A stretch of 38,643 nt of DNA from Clostridia bacterium (GTDB taxonomy: Bacteria; Bacillota; Clostridia; Christensenellales; Aristaeellaceae). Numbering within the stretch: the first letter of the stretch is position 1; each line of letters starts with the position of its first letter. The notes under the pieces are model-generated. The model saw only the letters and a list, made by a program, of their open reading frames with translations, was not told where the DNA came from and did not search any database. A program made the position numbers and the translations under genes. Location of the stretch: positions 1 to 38,643 of the forward strand of contig JAGAAC010000002.1 in assembly GCA_017615475.1 (NCBI GenBank). The letters are read 5' to 3'. Positions 7,521 to 15,716 of the stretch are shown piece by piece.

Positions 7521-8720
7521 TTATTCGGCCTGGACCTGTTTCCCGTTCAAATCATAATAGCGTGTGGATGAGAGTTGTTTGAATTCATTGTAAAAATATC
7601 GGATTTCACTGTAGCCGCCAGGTGTTTCCGCCGCCAGGCCGTCTGTTCCGAGGAAGGTGCGGCTGACCGTCACGCCGTCAGCATCCCGGGCATCCCGATA
7701 GCCGGCATAGCCTCCGCTGCATTGTGCGGGATTTCCTTCCGTATCCTGATACATGACCTTTTCAATCCCGCCCTGCTGGTCATAGCTGTACAGAATGCCG
7801 CCCACGCCGAGGCTGTTGTTGGTCCGCTTTCCTTCACTGTCCAGGAAGCTTTCCCGGATGATCCTGTCATCCTTCATTTCCCGTACAAGCGTGGCAACGC
7901 CGGCTTTGTCGGTGATGATTCCGCCGCCGGCGTCATAGCGGGTCAGCTTCACAATGCTGCTGCCCTCATAGGTATATTCTTCCCGGGCATATCCGGCGCC
8001 GCGGTCAGTCAGCTGACTGTTCACGTCATAATAAGCGATACCGGTGACCCTTCCCTGGTCATCCCGGTCTTTCACGCACCTGAACCAGCCGTCCGGGCCT
8101 GTTGCCGGGGAACCGTCCGCATGGTCATAGCGGGTGCTCAGCACCTGGTAACGCTTGTTCAGTTTCTGCCGGATCACGGCATAGCCCTGGGCGTTATCCA
8201 CCGGGTTTCCCTTCTCATCGCGGAAGGTCTTGCTTGTCATGGTCTTGTTGCTGTACTGGGTCAGCACCGAGGCGTATCCGAGGGACGGAACGGTTACCGC
8301 CCGCTTGTTCAGTCCGGTATAGGTCACCAGCTTGACAGCGCCGAACCCGGTGTATGACATGGTTACCGAGGCATATCCCCACCGGTTCAGGGTTCGTTCG
8401 CCCTTCCGGTCCTGGTAATCAATCTGGATGACATTGCCTTTTCCGTCTTTGGTCACAACTTTGCGGGAATAACCGCCCGTTGTCTCCACAGGCTGTCCGT
8501 CAGTATCCAGGTACTCCTCTGTCGTGACTTCCCTTTTATAGGTATACCGCACGGAAGCATAACCCTCCGGTCCGGTAGTCGGCTGGTCATTGTCATCCAG
8601 CCAGACTGTCTCGGTCACTTTTCCGTTGTTTTCAATGTCTCTGGAATGAATCTCGGCTGCCGCGGCCGCCGCTGTTATGCAAAGGATAATGGTCGTGATA
8701 ACTGTCAGAATTCGTTTCAT
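7521..8720 (-). CDS. Secreted protein made of about 11 repeats of 32 residues (YD-like, GYA motif)
   Basis: I do not recognise a named family. The 399-residue product starts with a signal peptide (MKRILTVITTIILC then an Ala run, probable cut near residue 22). The rest is about eleven and a half degenerate repeats of 30-33 residues, consensus roughly [YF]xDxxGxPxxxxxGYAxxxxxYDxxGxV. The aromatic-Asp-Gly pattern resembles the YD/RHS type of beta-rich repeat. No catalytic motif, LPXTG anchor or membrane segment follows. I chose ATG 8720, with AGGTGG upstream, over the in-frame GTG at 8735. It is the first gene of a three-gene run with glgB (19 bases downstream) and GH31, an odd pairing of an exported protein with cytoplasmic glucan enzymes. 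A surface carbohydrate-binding or structural role is inference. Confidence 0.75.
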   Translation of the reverse strand: MKRILTVITTIILCITAAAAAAEIHSRDIENNGKVTETVWLDDNDQPTTGPEGYASVRYTYKREVTTEEYLDTDGQPVETTGGYSRKVVTKDGKGNVIQIDYQDRKGERTLNRWGYASVTMSYTGFGAVKLVTYTGLNKRAVTVPSLGYASVLTQYSNKTMTSKTFRDEKGNPVDNAQGYAVIRQKLNKRYQVLSTRYDHADGSPATGPDGWFRCVKDRDDQGRVTGIAYYDVNSQLTDRGAGYAREEYTYEGSSIVKLTRYDAGGGIITDKAGVATLVREMKDDRIIRESFLDSEGKRTNNSLGVGGILYSYDQQGGIEKVMYQDTEGNPAQCSGGYAGYRDARDADGVTVSRTFLGTDGLAAETPGGYSEIRYFYNEFKQLSSTRYYDLNGKQVQAE

Positions 8721-8788
8721 TCTCTGTTTTTCCACCTGTTCTGTTTATTTCTCCGCCATGCGGCAGTCTTTTCAAATATCGTCATGTC

Positions 8789-8817
8789 AGTATACCAAAA
8801 AGCCCGGCTTAAAACAA
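8789..8817 (-). promoter_or_regulatory. Promoter of the repeat-protein/glgB/GH31 run
   Basis: On the minus strand TTGTTT (8817-8812), a 17-base spacer and TATACT (8794-8789) lie about 70 bases upstream of the repeat-protein ATG. The -10 is near consensus and the -35 is weak. The divergent mnmM promoter lies about 60 bases away. Confidence 0.6.
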
Positions 8818-8875
8818 CCGGACTTTTGGCGGAAGACGGAAAGCCTGTCCCGTATTTGTCCATGGCATCCTTTTC

Positions 8876-8904
8876 TTGACAAAACAACCCGCTTCAGGGA
8901 TCAT
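8876..8904 (+). promoter_or_regulatory. Promoter of mnmM
   Basis: A consensus -35 TTGACA (8876-8881) is followed after 17 bases by GATCAT (8899-8904), a 4/6 match to the -10 consensus. The start codon is about 34 bases downstream. The -35 is convincing and the -10 is weak. Confidence 0.5.
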
Positions 8905-8937
8905 TAAGCAGAAACATACGTCAGGAGTTTTATCCGC

Positions 8938-9507
8938 ATGAGCTATGAACTGAAATCCGCCAGGTTCCTGGCAAGGGACGTCCTTATGCAGGCCTTGAAG
9001 CCGGGAGATGCTGTGATTGACGCAACCATGGGTAACGGCCATGACACGCAGTTCCTCTGTGAGACCGTAGGCCCTGCCGGCCGGGTATATGCCTTCGATG
9101 TGCAGGAGCAGGCTGTCGCCTCGACCGAAGCGCTGCTCCGCCGGGAAGGGTTCACGGACCGGGCAAGCCTCTTCTGCTGCGGCCATCAGTGTATGGATCA
9201 GTTTGTGCATGAGTCCGTCCGGGCTGTGGTGTTCAACCTCGGTTGGCTCCCGGGCGGCGATCACTCGGTCACCACCCGCTGGGAAACAACCCGGGAAGCG
9301 GTCACAAAAGCGCTGGATCTCCTGCTGCCCGGCGGTGTGCTGGTCCTCTGCGCCTACCCCGGCCATACGGAGGGAGACCGGGAGCGGAATGAGCTGGTTC
9401 CTTTCCTTTCCTCCCTTTCCAACAAGACCTTCAATGTGCTTCGCCAGTCCTTCCTGAACGCCGGTCCCGGTGCGCCGGAATGCTTCGTTGTCCAGAAGAT
9501 GGGATAA
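8938..9507 (+). CDS. mnmM: tRNA mnm5s2U-type methyltransferase, YtqB/MnmM family
   Basis: A 189-residue class I SAM-dependent methyltransferase of the YtqB family (often annotated rRNA methylase). Bacillus YtqB was identified as MnmM, which completes the 5-methylaminomethyl group on wobble uridine of tRNAs. SAM-binding motif I is VIDATMGNGHDT (26-37), motif II is FDVQEQA, and the family hallmark NLGWLPGGDHSVTT is present. Length and architecture are normal for the family. It is a single-gene unit with its own promoter, ending at a strong terminator. The family call is firm; the exact tRNA target is by homology. Confidence 0.88.
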   Translation: MSYELKSARFLARDVLMQALKPGDAVIDATMGNGHDTQFLCETVGPAGRVYAFDVQEQAVASTEALLRREGFTDRASLFCCGHQCMDQFVHESVRAVVFNLGWLPGGDHSVTTRWETTREAVTKALDLLLPGGVLVLCAYPGHTEGDRERNELVPFLSSLSNKTFNVLRQSFLNAGPGAPECFVVQKMG

Positions 9508-9521
9508 TCCAATCACTTGCA

Positions 9522-9563
9522 AAAAAACCATCCCCGGGCCGTTCAGCCCGGGGATGGTTTTTT
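9522..9563. terminator. Strong bidirectional terminator between mnmM and the AGCS symporter
   Basis: Arms CCATCCCCGGGC (9528-9539) and GCCCGGGGATGG (9546-9557) enclose a 6-base loop. Six As on the left and six Ts on the right extend the stem to 18 pairs. It gives a T tract in both directions and serves the two converging genes. Confidence 0.95.
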
Positions 9564-9569
9564 CGGAAA

Positions 9570-11183
9570 TCAGTCGTCTTCATCAGTGGGCGGAGCCGCT
9601 TCCTCTTCCTCCTGGATATCCTGGAATGCGGAGTACATCGGCTCAATCTGGCGTCCGCGCAGGTGGCGGTCCACATAATTCTTTGTGATCTTCGCCACAA
9701 CGCCGGACAGGGCGATCACGCCGATCAGGTTCGGGATCATCATCAGGCCGTTGAACGTGTCAGCCAGCTGCCATGCCAGGTTCTGGCCCATTGTCGCACC
9801 ACCGAACACGAGCAGCACAAAGAGAACACGGTAGATGATCGTCCACTTTTCACCCAGCAGGTACTCGCAGGCCTTGGTGCCGTAATGGCTCCAGCCCAGC
9901 ACTGTGGAGAAAGCGAACAGCATGATCGAGACCGCGATGAACGCCGATCCGATAAAGCCGAACTGCTGGTTGAACACAGCGGATACAATGTTCGCTGCTT
10001 CCAGCTTGACCACAGCGCCCGCCTGTGTCGTGAATGTTGGACTGACCAGTGCGCCGGTATCCAGGTTGATCAGACCGGAAGACAGCACGGCAAAGGCAGT
10101 CAGCGTGCAGACAACGATCGTGTCGGCGAACACTTCAAAGATACCCCACATACCCTGCTTGACCGGTTCCTTGACATTGGAGTTGGAGTGGACCATAACA
10201 GAGGAACCGAGACCGGCTTCATTGGAGAACACGCCTCGTTTCATACCCCATTCGATGGCAAGCTTGATTCCGTAACCCACCACGCCGCCGGCTGCCGCTT
10301 CCATGCCAAATGCGCCTCTGAAGATAGAGGAGAACACAGCGCCAATCTGGTTGATGTGGAGGATGAAAATGGTGATCGTACCGATCATATACAGAATGAC
10401 CATAAAGGGAACGATCTTCTCCGTCACGGAGGCGATCCGCTTCAGGCCCCCGACGACCACCAGGCCGACCAGGATCATGATAACCACTCCGGTCACCCAG
10501 CCGGGTATGCCGAAGACAGCAACCATATTTTCAGAAATGGAATTGACCTGGGTCATATTGCCGATGCCGAAGGAAGCGACAAGGCAGAAGAAGGAAAACA
10601 GGCCAGCCAGCACAAGGCCGATCCACTTGCAGCCCTTCCTGGAGCCAAGTCCGTCACGCAGGTAGTACATGGCGCCGCCGGACCATTCGCCCTTGGAGTT
10701 CTTGCGGCGGTAGAAAATGCCGAGCACGTTTTCGGAATAGTTGGTCATCATGCCCAGGAAGGCCATCACCCACATCCAGAAAACAGCGCCTGGACCGCCT
10801 GATATGATCGCCGCGGATACGCCTACGATGTTACCGGTACCCACTGTTGCAGCCAGGGCAGTGCACAGGCTCTGGAACTGTGAAATACTCTTGTCCGCGG
10901 TATGGGAAGTCACATGCTTGTCATGGAAAACAGCGCCGATGGTCTTCTTCATCCAGTGGCCGAAATGGGACACCTGGAAAACCTTCGTCAGCACGGTCAT
11001 CAGGACGCCGACAAATGCCAGCAGGACCAGGGCGGGAACCCCCCATACAACGGCGCCCACGGCGTTGTTCACCCTGGCAACACCGCCCAGGAATCCGCCG
11101 CCTGCTTCTTCAGCCACAGCCGTTGCGCTCATCAGGAGAAGCCCCGGAAGGATCCACGGAATACACTTTGTCTTTTTGGTCAT
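9570..11183 (-). CDS. Sodium:alanine/glycine symporter, AGCS family
   Basis: A 537-residue AGCS-family (AlsT/DagA-like) Na+-coupled symporter for alanine or glycine. About eleven hydrophobic segments run from residue 5 to 500. Family motifs include ALAATVGTGNIVGVSAAI, WSGGAMYYLRDGLG and RGVFSNEAGLGSS. The first hydrophobic segment ends in SATAVAEEAG and may be a cleaved or short extra N-terminal helix. A hydrophilic acidic tail (QEEEEAAPPTDEDD) ends the protein. ATG 11183 has a GAGGGTGGG purine-rich ribosome site. It is transcribed alone from a promoter at 11268-11297 and stops at the bidirectional terminator. Substrate is by homology only. Confidence 0.93.
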   Translation of the reverse strand: MTKKTKCIPWILPGLLLMSATAVAEEAGGGFLGGVARVNNAVGAVVWGVPALVLLAFVGVLMTVLTKVFQVSHFGHWMKKTIGAVFHDKHVTSHTADKSISQFQSLCTALAATVGTGNIVGVSAAIISGGPGAVFWMWVMAFLGMMTNYSENVLGIFYRRKNSKGEWSGGAMYYLRDGLGSRKGCKWIGLVLAGLFSFFCLVASFGIGNMTQVNSISENMVAVFGIPGWVTGVVIMILVGLVVVGGLKRIASVTEKIVPFMVILYMIGTITIFILHINQIGAVFSSIFRGAFGMEAAAGGVVGYGIKLAIEWGMKRGVFSNEAGLGSSVMVHSNSNVKEPVKQGMWGIFEVFADTIVVCTLTAFAVLSSGLINLDTGALVSPTFTTQAGAVVKLEAANIVSAVFNQQFGFIGSAFIAVSIMLFAFSTVLGWSHYGTKACEYLLGEKWTIIYRVLFVLLVFGGATMGQNLAWQLADTFNGLMMIPNLIGVIALSGVVAKITKNYVDRHLRGRQIEPMYSAFQDIQEEEEAAPPTDEDD

Positions 11184-11267
11184 ATGATTCCCACCCTCTC
11201 AGAAAAGATAATAGAAAACAACGTCTCCGGACAATCTGTCCGAAAACGCCTTTGTCTCTTGCGCAAA

Positions 11268-11297
11268 ATTTTACAACTTGCTTTCTTTGGATGTCAA
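11268..11297 (-). promoter_or_regulatory. Promoter of the AGCS symporter
   Basis: On the minus strand TTGACA (11297-11292), an 18-base spacer and TAAAAT (11273-11268) lie about 85 bases upstream of the symporter ATG. The 361-base gap 11184-11544 holds this promoter, the divergent aguA promoter and the aguA leader, and no other gene that I can support. Confidence 0.7.
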
Positions 11298-11426
11298 TTC
11301 TTCAGGACTCCGGAAACAATGAAAATACAATGATTGTTCCGTTTTCAGGTGTGTTATGCATTTGTCAGGTGTTTCACTTTCGGCTGTTTTTTACGGAAGA
11401 TTTTTCCCTCTTTCGTCATTCCGCAC

Positions 11427-11455
11427 TGTTCAATACATCATTTCAGGAGTATAAT
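11427..11455 (+). promoter_or_regulatory. Probable promoter of aguA
   Basis: A perfect -10 TATAAT (11450-11455) stands about 90 bases upstream of the aguA ATG. The matching -35 at 17 bases is weak (TGTTCA, 11427-11432), so activation by a regulator is plausible. Confidence 0.5.
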
Positions 11456-11467
11456 ATTATGATAAAA

Positions 11468-11511
11468 ACGGCATACAGGGAACATGAAAGAATCCGGTTT
11501 CCGGATGCCGT
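11468..11511 (+). other. Inverted repeats in the aguA leader
   Basis: The aguA 5' leader contains ACGGCAT (11468-11474) pairing with ATGCCGT (11505-11511). A nested ATCCGG-TTT-CCGGAT (11492-11506) shares two bases with the outer arm, so the two helices partly compete. No T tract follows, so a terminator is unlikely. Confidence 0.4.
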
Positions 11512-11544
11512 ATCATATTATTGTTCCTGAAAGGACTTACACCG

Positions 11545-13371
11545 ATGAATTTATGGCTCCGGCAACTGAAAAAGGATATCCCTGCCGATCTTCATACGCC
11601 TGCTGAACTGGCACGTTTTGAGCTTGGTTCCGCCCTTCCCGGCCTGAAAACGGAACTCCGGGTACAGGCTTCCATGGGCGACGCTTACAGGATTGACCCG
11701 CTTGATGACGGTTCTTTCCTGCTGACCGGCGGAAGCACCGGCCTGCTTTACGCGGCCTACCGTCTGATCACAGACCGCCTCTGCGGACAGGAGATCACCA
11801 GTCCGGTTTCCTCCTCACCGAAATATGCCCTGCGGATGATCAACTGCTGGGATAACGCGCACGGCGAAATCGAACGCGGCTACGCCGGCCGGAGTCTCTT
11901 TTTCCGGAACGGGCGCCTGGACTATGACGCGGACCGGATCCGTACCCTGGGCAGGCTTCTGGCCTCCGCCGGGCTCAACGTCCTGTGTGTCAACAATGTG
12001 AACGTGCATTACCCCGCGCAGCTCCTGCTGGAGGATTATCTTCCCGACCTTGCGGCGCTTGCGGATCTGTTCCGCCCCTTCGGCGTTAAACTCATGGTTT
12101 CTGTGGACTTTTCCCAGCCCATGCGCCACGGGGTTGCGACCGCCGACCCGCTGGATCCCGCTGTCCGTGCCTGGTGGCAGGATACGGCAAAGCGGGTTTA
12201 TGCCGCTGTTCCGGATCTTGCCGGTTTCCTGGTCAAGGCGGACAGCGAAGGCCGTCCCGGTCCCTTTACCTACGGCCGCAACCATGCGGACGGCGCCAAT
12301 ATGCTGGCGGAAGCCCTCCGTCCCTTCGGCGGCGTCGTAGTCTGGCGCTGTTTCGTTTACAACTGCCGCCAGGACTGGCGGGATACGAAAACCGACCGGC
12401 CTAAGGCTGCCTGGGAGCATTACGCCTTCCTGGACGGTACCTTCGCCGACAACGTCATCCTGCAGGTCAAGCACGGTCCCTTTGATTTCCAGGTCAGGGA
12501 ACCCCTGAGCCCGCTCCTGCTGGGGATGAAAAAAACAAAACTGGCCATGGAACTGCAGCTGGCCCAGGAATACACCGGCCACCAGATCGACCTGTATACC
12601 ATGATCCCCATGTGGAAGGAACTGTATGAGGAACTGCCGGCGGACAATATCATGTCCATTGCGGCCGTTTCCAACCTCGGTGATGACGAAAACTACACCG
12701 GCCACCCCCTGGCGGCTGTCAACCTTTATACCTTCGGCCTGCTTGCCTGGGATCCTGATGTGGACATGACGGCTGCCGTTACCCGCTGGTGCCGCCTGAC
12801 CTATGAACTGGACCCCCTCCAGGAGCAGACCCTTGTTGAATTGCTGCTTTCTTCCCGCCGGACCTATGAAAAGTACACGGCGCCCCTCGGCATCGGCTGG
12901 ATGATCACACCGCATGACCATTACGGACCCAATCCTTCCGGTTATGAATATGATCTCTGGGGCACCTATCACAAAGCGGACCGGAATGCCGTCGGCATTG
13001 ACCGCACGCATTCCGGTACCGGATACCTGGATCAGTATCCGGAATCCTTCCGCCGGAAATATGAGGATCCTGCCGTCTGTCCGGATCTGTTCCTGCTCTT
13101 CTACCACCGTCTCCCCTATGATTTCCGTATGCGGGACGGCCGTACGCTGATCCAGCGGATTTATGATGACCATTTTGAAGGCCTGGAGGAGACGCGTTCC
13201 ATGGCAGACAAACTGCTGTCGCTTCCCTTCCCTGAACCGGATGCCTCCGTCATCCGCGACCGCATGAACCGGCAGCTGTACAACGCCCGGGAATGGTGTG
13301 ACATCATCAACACCTTCTTCCATCGTCTCAGCGGTGTCCCGGACGCTCACGGCCGTACCATCTATGACTGA
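11545..13371 (+). CDS. aguA: GH67 alpha-glucuronidase
   Basis: This 608-residue GH67 enzyme removes (4-O-methyl)glucuronic acid from the end of xylo-oligosaccharides (aldouronic acids). The three domains are an N-terminal alpha/beta domain (about 1-95), the barrel (about 96-420) and a helical C-terminal domain. The acid residue is E235 in KADSEGRPGPFTYGRNHADG. D314 in KHGPFDFQVREP and E342 in QEYTGH are 28 residues apart, the same spacing as the catalytic pair D365/E393 of the Cellvibrio enzyme. It is shorter than the usual roughly 680 residues, with losses at the termini. There is no signal peptide, fitting intracellular cleavage of imported oligomers. I chose ATG 11545, with AAAGGA 9 bases upstream, over TTG 11521. 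No xylanase or xylosidase gene is adjacent. Confidence 0.93.
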   Translation: MNLWLRQLKKDIPADLHTPAELARFELGSALPGLKTELRVQASMGDAYRIDPLDDGSFLLTGGSTGLLYAAYRLITDRLCGQEITSPVSSSPKYALRMINCWDNAHGEIERGYAGRSLFFRNGRLDYDADRIRTLGRLLASAGLNVLCVNNVNVHYPAQLLLEDYLPDLAALADLFRPFGVKLMVSVDFSQPMRHGVATADPLDPAVRAWWQDTAKRVYAAVPDLAGFLVKADSEGRPGPFTYGRNHADGANMLAEALRPFGGVVVWRCFVYNCRQDWRDTKTDRPKAAWEHYAFLDGTFADNVILQVKHGPFDFQVREPLSPLLLGMKKTKLAMELQLAQEYTGHQIDLYTMIPMWKELYEELPADNIMSIAAVSNLGDDENYTGHPLAAVNLYTFGLLAWDPDVDMTAAVTRWCRLTYELDPLQEQTLVELLLSSRRTYEKYTAPLGIGWMITPHDHYGPNPSGYEYDLWGTYHKADRNAVGIDRTHSGTGYLDQYPESFRRKYEDPAVCPDLFLLFYHRLPYDFRMRDGRTLIQRIYDDHFEGLEETRSMADKLLSLPFPEPDASVIRDRMNRQLYNAREWCDIINTFFHRLSGVPDAHGRTIYD

Positions 13372-13438
13372 TATTCCGCACTGCCTGAATTTGTAAACTG
13401 CCCTATCCTTCTTCACTGCTTCACCGGAGGTGAAAAGA

Positions 13439-14905
13439 ATGCCCGTCTGGATGAACTGGCTGGACAGCGGGGATTCCGCTGTGCCGGTAACGATCATCTC
13501 CATCGCGCTGATGCTGGCTGCGGGATTCCTGATGACCCGCATCACGAAAAAGCTGCGTCTTCCCAACGTTACTGCCTATATTGTCGGCGGTATACTCGCC
13601 GGTCCCTATGTCCTGAACCTGATTCCGCAGACCATTGTGGAAGGAACCTCCTTCCTGCCGGATATTGCCCTGGCTTTCATCGCTTTCAGCACCGGTGAGT
13701 TTTTCCGTTTATCTGCCCTGAAGAAAAATGGAGGAAAGGTCATCACCATCACAGTGCTGGAATCCTGCGGCGCTGCCATCCTGGTGTTCCTGGTCTGCTA
13801 TCTGGTCCTCGGGCTCAATTTTGCCTTTTCCGTGGTCCTGGGCGCCCTGGCTACCGCCACAGCTCCCGCTTCGACCATTATGACCATCCGCCAGACCGGT
13901 GCGAAGGGAGATTTCGTGGAAACCCTGCTGCAGGTTGTAGCGCTGGATGACGTAGTAGGCCTCGTCCTGTATTCCATAGCGATTTCACTGGCCACTGCCT
14001 TTTTTTCCAGTTCCGGTTTCCGTGTTTCGGCCGTATTGATTCCCCTGGGAAAAACCCTGCTCCTGCTGGTTCTGGGCTGCGGCTTCGGGCTGCTGCTCAA
14101 GTGGCTGATCGGCACCCGGCGCAGCACGGACAACCGTCTGATTATCGCGATTGCCGTTCTCTTTTCCTACTGCGGCATCTGCGCGGTGGTCGATGTTTCT
14201 CCCCTGCTGGGCTGCATGGCCATGGGCATGATCTATATCAACACCGCCGATGATGAGCGGCTTTTCCGCCAGCTGAACTATTTCAGTCCGCCCATCCTGC
14301 TGCTCTTCTTTTTCCGAAGCGGTCTTTCCTTTGATCTCGGATCCCTGGTCAATCAGTCTGAAAGCGTCGGCGCCGTACCGCTTCTGCTGATCGGCGTCAT
14401 CTATTTCCTGGTCCGTATTCTCGGCAAATACCTGGGAGCCTGGACCGGCTGCCGCCTTGCGGGAAAGCAGCCCAAAGTCCGGAATTATCTCGGGCTGGCA
14501 CTGATTCCCCAGGCAGGAGTTGCCATTGGTCTGGCGGCGATGGGGGCCCGGGAACTCGGCGGGGAAATCGGCCATGCGCTGGAAACCATCATCCTGACCT
14601 CCAGCGTATTGTATGAACTGATCGGCCCCGGCGCCGCAAAGCTTTCCCTGTGGCTTTCCGGCTCCTATTCCAACGAGCTGGAGCAGATGGCTCCCGTACC
14701 GGAAACAACGGAAACCGGCGAAAAGAAATCCGAGCTGGAACTGCTTATTGAGCGGATCCAGAAGATCCAGAGCGAACTGCCGGTTCATCCGGAAACAGAA
14801 AACGAAAACGCCTTCACAGAGGCTGCGGAAGAGTATTACCGCGAGCAGACGCAGCCCCAGGCTGTCCGTAACCGCCGTACAGGACCCCGGCACAGTCTTT
14901 TCTGA
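13439..14905 (+). CDS. CPA2-family cation/proton antiporter
   Basis: A 488-residue monovalent cation:proton antiporter (CPA2, NapA/KefB-type membrane domain). About twelve hydrophobic segments span residues 14-415. VVALDDVVGL contains the double aspartate D170-D171 typical of electrogenic Na+/H+ antiporters, and ATATAPAS (138-145) is in the unwound-helix position. A hydrophilic, probably coiled-coil tail (about 420-488) replaces the TrkA-N domain of KefB types. ATG 13439 follows GGAGGTG by 6 bases; the in-frame GTG at 13430 overlaps that site and is rejected. It lies 67 bases after aguA and 52 before mgtC on the same strand. The ion is inferred. Confidence 0.9.
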   Translation: MPVWMNWLDSGDSAVPVTIISIALMLAAGFLMTRITKKLRLPNVTAYIVGGILAGPYVLNLIPQTIVEGTSFLPDIALAFIAFSTGEFFRLSALKKNGGKVITITVLESCGAAILVFLVCYLVLGLNFAFSVVLGALATATAPASTIMTIRQTGAKGDFVETLLQVVALDDVVGLVLYSIAISLATAFFSSSGFRVSAVLIPLGKTLLLLVLGCGFGLLLKWLIGTRRSTDNRLIIAIAVLFSYCGICAVVDVSPLLGCMAMGMIYINTADDERLFRQLNYFSPPILLLFFFRSGLSFDLGSLVNQSESVGAVPLLLIGVIYFLVRILGKYLGAWTGCRLAGKQPKVRNYLGLALIPQAGVAIGLAAMGARELGGEIGHALETIILTSSVLYELIGPGAAKLSLWLSGSYSNELEQMAPVPETTETGEKKSELELLIERIQKIQSELPVHPETENENAFTEAAEEYYREQTQPQAVRNRRTGPRHSLF

Positions 14906-14957
14906 CAGTAATCTGCATTTCGTTCCTATCCCATTTTCCTGAAGGAGGCACCTGATC

Positions 14958-15698
14958 ATGAATTCATCTTTTATCATGAATGACCCGATTGCGCGTTTAC
15001 TGGGCAGCTGGTCGGCTGATATCACCATCGGCTCCATCTTCCTGCGCATCCTGCTCTCCCTTTTCCTTGGCGCGGTCATCGGCTGGGAGCGTTCCAACAA
15101 GCGTCATTCAGCCGGCCTGCGTACCTTCATGCTGGCCTTCCTCACCGGAACCCTGGCCGCCATCCTGGACAGCTATGTGAACGCGGCTTCCTCCGGAAGG
15201 GGATTCTTCCTGCTTTCGGCCGGCGTAATCATCGGCGCCGCCATCATCACGGTCCATTCTGTATTCTATTCCTCCAAAAACCAGATCAAGGGACTGACCA
15301 CCGCTGTCGGCCTGTGGGTCTCCATCGTCATCGGAATCTCGCTCGGCATCGGCTGCTACACCGTTGCCATTGCGGCCTATGCGGCACTGCTGTGCATCCT
15401 GTTCTGGTTCCCGCCGCTGGAGCTTGCCTTCAACAACCGTTCCAATCATTTTGAGGTTCACCTGGAGCTGACAAGCAGCGTCTGCCTGCAGGATTTTGTT
15501 ACCGTCATCCGCCGGCTGGGCCTCACCATCGATGAAATTGAGCAGAATCCCGCTTATGTCGGCAGCGGCCTTTCCGTTTACAGCATTTCTATTTCCGTCA
15601 GCAGTGAAATGCTGAAGAAGTATAAAACCCATACGGAAATCATCGAGGCGCTCAAATCCCTGGATTATGTGTATCACATTGAGGAAATGAGGACATAA
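14958..15698 (+). CDS. MgtC/SapB-family membrane protein
   Basis: A 246-residue MgtC/SapB family protein. The N-terminal part has about four to five membrane segments with the family signature GWERSNKRHSAGLRT (about 43-57). The C-terminal cytoplasmic domain (about 160-246) has the ACT-like alternation of strands and helices seen in longer MgtC proteins. MgtC proteins are linked to Mg2+ limitation and acid survival; the biochemical role is unsettled. GAAGGAGG precedes the ATG. It lies between an antiporter and a phosphatase-fold protein on the same strand, suggesting a small ion-homeostasis group. Confidence 0.88.
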   Translation: MNSSFIMNDPIARLLGSWSADITIGSIFLRILLSLFLGAVIGWERSNKRHSAGLRTFMLAFLTGTLAAILDSYVNAASSGRGFFLLSAGVIIGAAIITVHSVFYSSKNQIKGLTTAVGLWVSIVIGISLGIGCYTVAIAAYAALLCILFWFPPLELAFNNRSNHFEVHLELTSSVCLQDFVTVIRRLGLTIDEIEQNPAYVGSGLSVYSISISVSSEMLKKYKTHTEIIEALKSLDYVYHIEEMRT

Positions 15699-15716
15699 AA
15701 AAACGGAGGTGAATTC

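Noticed and set aside
11184-11544. The 361-base gap upstream of the AGCS symporter was inspected for a glycine or other riboswitch.
   Set aside because: No conserved riboswitch core could be recognised; the sequence is explained by two divergent promoters and a short leader.
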